Source of the DNA: Serinus canaria
Taxonomy: Eukaryota; Chordata; Aves; Passeriformes; Fringillidae
NCBI RefSeq assembly: GCF_022539315.1
Contig: NC_066328.1
Span: forward strand, 2,092,621 to 2,156,620
Direction of reading: 5' to 3'
DNA length: 64,000 bases
Part shown: one piece after another, positions 57,109 through 64,000 of the stretch
How the letters are laid out: each line of letters starts with the position of its first letter
Position numbering within the stretch: position 1 is the first letter of the stretch
Position numbers and translations under genes: made by a program
Notes under the pieces: generated by a model
What the model saw: the letters and a program-made list of their open reading frames with translations, nothing else
What the model was told of the DNA's origin: nothing
Databases searched by the model: none

Positions 57109-60100
57109 CTGGACACAAACAGCAAAGGGCTGCAGTCAGACATCTCCCACCAGGACCAGAGGGCTGCTTTAGGGAATGGCCAAGAGAAAGCAGCTGGTTG
57201 TGCTGCTCCCGGCAGTGAGCCACAGGACCCCTTGCAGTGGAAGGACTGGAGAGCCTGGATCCCAGAAGTGGAAAAGCCAACCATGAGTTCAGGTACTGAG
57301 CTGTTCCCTTCCCCTCTCCCAGCCCTCCAACTGGCAAGGAAATTCTCATGCTGCACAATTGAGTCAGGGAACCCACAGGCCTTGGAAACTAGTACTTGGA
57401 ATTGAGTCTGCCACTAAAAACAAGTGGTGAACTCAATCACAACCAGCCAGGACTTTACAGGGTTAAAAGATCTATACTGGTGGTCCCTGAAACAGGTTCT
57501 GCCTGTTTCAAGGTTATGTCCTTGCAAAGCACTGCAAAACCACACCAGGAGCCTGATTTGTGTCATTGCAAGCAATGCTCAGACAGTATCAAGCAGAAAA
57601 TTAACTCATGCAGAATGAAAAAGGCTGCAAGTATTTCAGACTGACTGTCCAGATAAGGAATGTTAAAACTGTCCTGCATTAACAGGTCCTGAGAATTTAT
57701 TTGTCCCTCTGAAGTGGCTATAAAATGAGAACAAAGGAGACCTGTTTGCTAATCTGTTTTTTTCTACAGTAAAACCATCAACAACAAGATCCCAAACACC
57801 CCTCGAACTTTCTTTGTGCACAGAGAACACGGAGCCTGGTGCTCCCCAGCCTTCCCGGGCTGAGTGCCGGGCTCGGACTGATGCAATGGGATGAAATGCC
57901 GAGGCAGGACACGCCTCCCTCAGCACAGCCTGTCTCTACACTGGCACCTACTGGCGTTGTTTTAACTCACCTTGCTGCTTCATCATGGTAAAAACTGGCA
58001 TGTTTGCTATTTAAAAAAATAATTTGAAGAGGTTATTTTTCCTCTTTGGCACACAAATGCCTTTAAAAAGCTGGAATGGAAATTCAGTGCTCAGAGCTCC
58101 CTGCCCTTCCCCCAAGGCTGACTGTAAAATAAGAAATACTTATTTTCTGTATGTATAATTACTATAAAACAGGACACTGGGAAGTATTTGGCAGACTTAA
58201 GCCTTTATTCCTCACACTCTGGCATGTAGTAGAGCAGATCCTGGGATCAATAAGCAGCTCCAAAAGGCTCTCACCTTTGCCTAGTCATAAATGCCCTGTT
58301 GGGTTTCAAACCAAAACCAACATCCAATGGGCTTTAAGAAGTTCATTGTTTCAATTAAGCAAAGAAAAAATTGCTTTCCAGTAGCGAGAGACAAAGCTCC
58401 TTCCTTACTATGTTCCCATGTATTGTGCCTTTAGCTGCTGCCTCTTCCAAGCACCTCATCTCTGAAACTTAGAACACACTTGCTGAATCTCAATTTTCCA
58501 TCTGGAGCTGGAGAGCAGCTCCACAAAGCTGCCAGCTGCCTTCACTTCTCCATCATGCTGGACACTGTCCACTGACCAGAGCTGATACTGCTAACAGTGG
58601 ACACTCCCAGCCCAGGTTTCCCCACACACACGGAGCTCAGCCCCAACAGAAACCCCTGTCAGCATTCCAGGAGAAACAGCCCTGCTGTGCTCAGAAGCAC
58701 ACTGGATTGGGATCCAGCACACAGGAAACTGGCCTGAAGCATATTTGCTTTCCTGCCTCAAGGAAAGTGCACAGGGAAAGCAGGGAGCAGGAGGCATTCA
58801 TCAGCACAGCTTGTCTGGACCCTGGAGTACTCAGTGCCTGCTCTCTGTTCACACATGGATTTGCCCAGTAAGTACTGGAATAGAGCTTCCTGGGAAGAGG
58901 CTGCCTCCCTGCTGAGTGCTACAGCCTGTTAATATCACAGGAGAACTACTTCTGTTAACCAGGCTGTGCTGCCAGAGGCCTGATGGTGCCCCTGGCTCAC
59001 CTTGCTGCCCAGGAATGCTCAAGGAACACTGTGCACTCCCAAGCAGCTGCCCAGGGAAGGGGCAGGAGTGTCCCCACTCACCTGAGGCTGTGTTGGTGAC
59101 CCCGTTCACGGTGCCCTCCACGTCAGTCTCGTCCTCGGCATAGCTCATCATTAAGGCTCGCTGGCGATCCGTCAGCCTCCTGTGGCACCAGGACATGGGG
59201 TCAGGGATGGCCTGGGGTCCCACAGCCTCCCCCAGCAGCACCCACGGGGGGCAGGGACTGGAGTACATTGTGTACAAACACACCAGGAATCCATGTGCTC
59301 TTTAAATGAGCCATCTATAACGAATGATCTCTAAAGAATTCTCAGTGGAAAAGGAGACAAAGGACCCACTGCATTGCACCTCATGGAATTTTCACAACTC
59401 TTAAACAACGTTTTTTGTGAAAAGTTCTTAAGATTTTACAGGAACTTGTTTTAGCTCTACTTACTGAGGAACTTTTATCTTTATGTGGATGTAGTGGTCT
59501 CCATAGCCATAGCTGTTGACCTTGGGAATGCCTTTCCCACTCATTCGAATTCTCTGGTCTGGCTGAATACCAGGGGGTATCTATAAACAAAGGTGTCACA
59601 TTTATTACTCTAATTAAACATTTAGATAATAATAACACATCTATAAAAATTATCTGCTTCTCCAACAAGCTCTGAAGTAGGATGGGAGAGCTCTCGTATG
59701 CTCATGCATTGGGACACATCCCAAAGCTAAGCCAGTAAGGATGAAAAAGCTTTTGAAGGAGTAAGAACCTGACAGAGCCTGTAGCCCTGTAGTTTGGGGT
59801 TTGTCCAGCAATCCCTTTCTTTCCCTGTCCCTACACAGCAACAGGAAAGAAGCTGTGACCAGGCAGCTCACAAACTACCCAAGGCTCCATCCTGAAGGAG
59901 TCTGAAATGGAATACTGGCAGACTTGGGAGATTTTGCCCACCTTTGCAGCAAAGGAGAAGCCTTTGCTGTGCCCCACTGATTTATGCCCAGAATAGTGGC
60001 ACTCACCGTGATGTTGATTGTCTCATACAAGCCTTGACAGCGGGCAGTGCCTCCCAGCACGGCCTGAGCTATCGAGATCGGGAGATCCGAGTGGATATCG

Positions 60101-63100
60101 GCTCCGTTTCGTCGGAACACAGAGCTCTTCTGAACCTGCAAGGCAGCAGAGTTCCCAAGAGCAGTGAGCACACCCTGGTCTCCTGCTAAACTGCTCCCAA
60201 GAGTCTCAGGAAAAAATATACCATCCCCAAACTGCATGGCTATGAATTGTGAGTTAATATTTGGTGTTCTAGTAAAACACAGATCTCAACGTAACTGAAT
60301 TAGCCAAAGGATTGGAAGGATCCCTGCTTCCTGCCTCAGGAACTCCCTCCCCTAATCCTGCTGTTAGTTTATCCATGTCACTATGGTTCTGCAGAGACAG
60401 ACACTGCCTTGTCCACCACTCTGAACAGGGGAAAGCTAAAGGTGAGAAGGAAATTAAGCACCTTTCCAGTGGCCTCACAAGCTGGAACAGAATTAAACCC
60501 TCCTGCATCATGAAAGAGGTGCTGAAAAAAATTTTCTCCTCAACAGGGATGTGTGTGGCAGGAGAAGACACCCAGCTACAGCACAGGTGCACAGCAGTCC
60601 TGAAGGTGGACTTGCAGAAGGACACTTCACCAGGCAGCCTCCTGCAGCACCTCCCACAGCTCTCCTCGGCTCTGCCACCCCTGCCAGCAGGAAGCTTCCT
60701 CACATTTCTAAGTCAAAAATTCAAGGCATGAAGAACCTACTCTGCATTCTGATTCACACTACCCTAAGGGCCTGGTCCTGGAATGAGCACCGATTCTTCA
60801 TGAACAGATTCAAAGTTACCCTCCTTGCTACAATGCAGATCTCCTGCTGTCTCAGAAAGTTCACAGGGATCATGTTACCTCAGCTGTTCCAAAGTATCAC
60901 TGGCTCTTCCTCCTCTGCCCATTCTGCAGTCCTTTCCCAGGCAGTTGAGAAGGGAGCAACCAACTTACATCATAAACCAGCTTGGGATACATACCCTGAA
61001 CGTAATGAAAATTTCTTTCTTCCCCACAGGCATCCGAACTGTCTGCCCATCCTCAACACCTGCAATCAGAACAGGAGGGAATGTGATTTTGGATTATAAC
61101 CCACGTGTGACATGGATACCTACAACTCTTGCCAATCCCAAGAGCTGGCCACCACAGCCCAAGGGAGGAGGGGTCAGCACACGTTTATACCTCTGAGGTG
61201 ATCCCTATGCTCCTAACACATTTGTTACTTCAATATCTACAGAATTCTTTACAGACATGCTTGGATTAAGGAACACTGCAGCCTCCACAAACTGCAGGAA
61301 ATTACAAGCTGCTCACCCAGGGTGGTCTCAAAGAAGCAAGTCTTACTCCCACCACTAAATTCTCCCCTCTGGTGAGGAAGGCAATCAGCACACCCCTCTG
61401 AGCCAAGCCAAGGCTTTCAGGATTCCCACCCTTTCCCCAAGCTTCATCAAGGACAAATCAAAGACCCATGGCAACAAAACCTTTGGAGATTCACTCTTCA
61501 AAACCTGCCTAGGATTACCCAGGCAAGAACCAAAGCTCAGGAAGGGCAGAGCAAACACTTATATCCATGGCCAGAAGGTCCATCTCATCACTAGCCCATT
61601 TCATTGCCGAGCTCTCAACCTGCTTTGCTTTAAAGACCATTTCTGTGTAGCAAAAGGTCTTACACTGCTCCCCCATTTGTACCAACAGAGGCAGTAAATA
61701 ACTACAGCTCTTTAGGAGAGAGCAGCACACAGGTACAACACTGACCAGCTGGCACAGGAACCATCACTGTCTTCTTCTGCTTGGTCTGCCCCGTGCCCCG
61801 GCACACGACACAGGGCGTGGTGATGATGGAGCCGCGGCCGCCGCAGCGCCGGCACGTGGAGCGCATCACGAAGGGGCCCGTGTTCATCGTCTCCTGTGGA
61901 GGAACAAACACACCTTGGGAAATGATGAGAACTGAGATGGGGCTTCTCACACAGCACCTTTGAGCTCTGATCACACCCTGTCAGGACACAGATACCCTTC
62001 AGCAAGGGCTGGAGCAGAGAGCTGGCTCTGAAATCCACTCCCCATCACACATGCCGATTTCCACTGAACACCACCACTACTACAAGTGTCAGGTGGTGAG
62101 GGCAAGGGAAACACACTACCCTCAAAGTCCAGGCTTTAATGTACAAGAAGGAACAAAGCTCCTTACAGTGCTACAAACGTCTGTGTTCTGATGAATCCAA
62201 GGACAATCCATTTACATGGATTACTGCCAGTGTCCAAGAAAACCTTATGGTGACTAAGCCCTGGACTGAACCACTGAAGCACACAAGGAACAGATGCATG
62301 GAAACCCAAAGCCTGCAGCTCCATCATTACCTGCATCTTCTTATTTTATGATTACCCTTGGGTTTTCACCGCCTTCCTCCACCCCCCCAAGTCTAAAGAT
62401 ACCCATTTATTGCCTGAAGAATTTTAGAGCTTCATTATATTCATTCATTCATATACATTGCATTCAGAGTACATGCATACACATTACATTCAGAGTTACA
62501 TTATATTCACATGGTTTGTGGGATGTGCAGCAGCAGAGGATTCAGCCTGAAGGCTCATGCTTTCAGCTGGGCACAGCACTTTAACACAAAGAAAATCTTC
62601 CTAGTGCCTATTAGCATCAAGCTGACATTAACTCAGCTTTGCCTGAGATAAGCTGATGAGTGTGGTGAGAATTTTTCACCACGGAATAAAGTGACTCTGC
62701 CCAAGAAGGGAAAGCACAGACCCGGTGTCCTGCTCAGCACTTACCATGCCTGTGCCATTGCAGTAGTGGCAGCGCTGAGCTTTGGTGCCAGGTTCGTGTC
62801 CCTTGCCATCGCAGCGCACACAGGAGTCCTGGATGTTCACCACAATCTCCTTGTTGACACCTTTTGCAGCTTGGTTGAATGTCAGTTCCATGATATACTG
62901 CACAGGAAACATGGATATAGAGCCGTGACTGAGGTGTGACAGGCTCTTAAGGAGACTAAGAAGAGTTCAGGCTAAATAACAACAATGCTTGAAACAGAAA
63001 TTCTCAGTAAAGATGACTGATCAAAAGAGGAAATTCTCCTTATATGAAAAATGTAATTTTTAGTAAAAACAGAAGTACCAAACACTTCTGAAGGCAACAC

Positions 63101-63830
63101 ATGAACCTTCAACATTTAAAGGAGCATTTAGCGGCAACACAAAGAACAAGACAGATTTTATTATGGGCCTCACTGCAACATGAAGCTAATTAAGTTGCAA
63201 AATTAAGCCAATTAAGCAGCCAAACATATTGCTGGAAGGCCTGGTTTATAGTTACAAGGCATTCTGTGGGTTTTAGCATTACAGATCAAAGCAGGCATAG
63301 GTAAATCAAGCTGCAGCAGAAACAATGCCTCTCCAGCAATGGAACTGCTCAGCAGTACTGGTTGGTGTCAGCAAACACCAGAGAAGTAGCTCAAGCCTAG
63401 AAAAAATATCCTGTCTGGAGGTGAGTGGTGTGTTCCTGCACAGCTGAGCAAAAGCGTGAGACTCTGCCCATGCCATGGGACATCCCCATGACACACTGAC
63501 ATCCCCAGAAATAACTCCTTGCTGAAGCTCACCCAGCACTCTGTGACAGAAGCTGCGGAGAGACACTGCTTTGAGTTTCCCGTTTCATTCCTAAATAAAG
63601 GCACCTCCTACCTCCTGTGGCTGATCAAAGACAGTCTGAAAATCGCCAAAAGGGGATCCTGAGAACTCCCCAAAGATCTTCCTGAAGAGCTCCTCGGGGT
63701 CAATGGAGGGGCCACTGCTCCAGTACTGCCGTCCCGCGCCGGCGCCGGCCCCCGCCCCCGCCGCGCCGGCCTCGAAGCTGGCCGTGCCGTAGGCATCGTA
63801 CTGCTTCCTCTTCACCTCGTCACTCAGCAC
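57005..63830 (-). CDS. DNAJA3: DNAJA3 (Tid1), 3' eight exons, J domain off window
   Basis: DNAJA3 is the mitochondrial type I Hsp40 that delivers clients to mitochondrial Hsp70 (HSPA9) and affects mtDNA maintenance and apoptosis. Exons 63612-63830, 62745-62897, 61746-61893, 60995-61059, 60007-60135, 59465-59580, 59082-59179 and 57005-57108 join in frame to 343 codons plus stop, about the last 70% of the 480-aa human protein. The four zinc-binding CxxCxGxG motifs are all present: CVRCDGKG, CHYCNGTG, CRRCGGRG and CVVCRGTG. The end FLSKLKKMFTS is identical to human. The J-domain and transit-peptide exons lie beyond the right edge. The G/F-type linker carries a Gly-Ala run not in the human protein. 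Confidence 0.97.
57109..59081 (-). other. DNAJA3 last intron, no feature seen
   Basis: Nearly 2 kb without a supportable exon or recognisable repeat. The same holds for the introns 59581-60006, 60136-60994, 61060-61745, 61894-62744 and 62898-63611. Confidence 0.5.
59082..59179 (-). CDS. DNAJA3: DNAJA3 exon, SYAEDETDVEGTVNGV
   Basis: It encodes RLTDRQRALMMSYAEDETDV then EGTVNGVTNTAS, against human RLTSRQQSLILSYAEDETDV. The donor is TCAG|GTGAGT. Confidence 0.95.
59465..59580 (-). CDS. DNAJA3: DNAJA3 exon, GKGIP...YGYGDHYIHIKI
   Basis: It encodes IPPGIQPDQRIRMSGKGIPK then VNSYGYGDHYIHIKIKVP. The donor CTCA|GTAAGT leaves phase 2. It is 116 bp. Confidence 0.95.
60007..60135 (-). CDS. DNAJA3: DNAJA3 exon, substrate-binding domain
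   Basis: It encodes VQKSSVFRRNGADIHSDLPI then SIAQAVLGGTARCQGLYETI, against human VQKSPVFRRDGADIHSDLFI. It is 129 bp, phase 0 at both ends. Confidence 0.96.
60995..61059 (-). CDS. DNAJA3: DNAJA3 exon, VEDGQTVRMPVG
   Basis: This 65-bp exon encodes (G)VEDGQTVRMPVGKKEIFITF then R, and is found only by joining phases. The acceptor is GATTGCAG| and the donor AGG|GTATGT. Confidence 0.94.
61746..61893 (-). CDS. DNAJA3: DNAJA3 exon, zinc finger second half
   Basis: It encodes ETMNTGPFVMRSTCRRCGGR, then CVVCRGTG and KTVMVPVPA, ending at donor GCTG|GTCAGT. Human has ETINTGPFVMRSTCRRCGGR. Confidence 0.96.
62745..62897 (-). CDS. DNAJA3: DNAJA3 exon, zinc finger first half
   Basis: It encodes YIMELTFNQAAKGVNKEIVV with CVRCDGKG and CHYCNGTGM, between TTTCCTGTGCAG| and ATG|GTAAGT. 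It is 153 bp, phase 0. Confidence 0.96.
63612..63830 (-). CDS. DNAJA3: DNAJA3 exon, end of J domain and G-rich linker
   Basis: It begins VLSDEVKRKQYDAYG (J-domain end), passes through a Gly-Ala run and continues DPEELFRKIFGEFSGSPFGD to FQTVFDQPQE|GTAGGA. It is 219 bp, phase 0 at both ends. Confidence 0.96.
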
Positions 63831-64000
63831 CTGGGGACAGGGAACTGGGCACTGCAGGATCCAGGAGAATCCCTGGCTCTGGGCTCACACCTTCCATCAA
63901 GGTTTCACCCAGCTCTCAGCACCACGGGAGTCAGGGACAAGCTGCTGCTTCCCTGGTGATTCTTAGCTCATTGCCCGAAAAATGGCAAGATCTTGCTAAT
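63831..64000 (-). other. DNAJA3 intron, runs off the window
   Basis: The intron upstream of the 63612-63830 exon. No J-domain sequence (HPD motif) occurs before the edge. Confidence 0.7.

Overview
The window is vertebrate nuclear DNA from a bird, most likely a songbird (passerine). The basis is intron-split vertebrate genes, many 3'-truncated CR1 LINE copies ending in the bird-type octamer tail (…GATTCTATGA), and solo endogenous-retrovirus LTRs of kinds I know from passerine genomes. There is no bacterial-style operon, CRISPR array, rRNA or tRNA gene that I can support.

Layout. (1) 1-32,750, + strand: the 3' end of CLUAP1 (IFT38, a ciliary intraflagellar-transport protein). Four coding exons at 11,701-11,773, 22,520-22,624, 30,375-30,430 and 32,444-32,596 encode the end of the coiled coil and the acidic tail. 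The large introns carry CR1 copies, three antisense LTRs, a 134-bp inverted duplication, a ~900-bp minisatellite built on GGAATGTTCC, and a 40-41 bp minisatellite whose last unit is the splice acceptor of the third exon. (2) 34,200-43,079, - strand: NLRC3, an innate-immune NOD-like receptor. One 1,744-bp NACHT exon is followed by fifteen leucine-rich-repeat exons, thirteen of them exactly 84 bp and all split in the same codon phase. The first ~60 codons are not located. (3) 43,080-51,000: a gene-poor stretch that probably holds the NLRC3 5' exon(s) and promoter, with small repeats and an octamer motif. (4) 51,518-54,336, + strand: complete five-exon NMRAL1 (HSCARG), an NADPH-sensing NmrA-like protein of 297 aa. 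(5) 55,300-63,830, - strand: DNAJA3 (Tid1, mitochondrial Hsp40). Eight exons cover the G/F linker, zinc-finger domain, substrate-binding domains and C-terminus; the J-domain exons lie beyond the right edge.

Both gene pairs are tail to tail (CLUAP1/NLRC3 and NMRAL1/DNAJA3). In human 16p13.3 CLUAP1-NLRC3 and NMRAL1-DNAJA3 are also neighbours, but the two pairs are separated there by SLX4, DNASE1, TRAP1, CREBBP and others, so the junction near 44-51 kb differs from the human order.

No wholly new gene system is evident. The most unusual signals are the GGAATGTTCC array (each unit combines a TEAD-like site and an inverted GAA/TTC heat-shock-type half-site pair), the splice acceptor that belongs to a minisatellite, inverted CR1 copies flanking a single CLUAP1 exon, a pyrimidine-rich hexanucleotide array just upstream of an NLRC3 acceptor, and a Gly-Ala run in the DNAJA3 linker. 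Exon boundaries were set by hand from splice signals, reading-frame continuity and recalled family sequences; no alignment was run.
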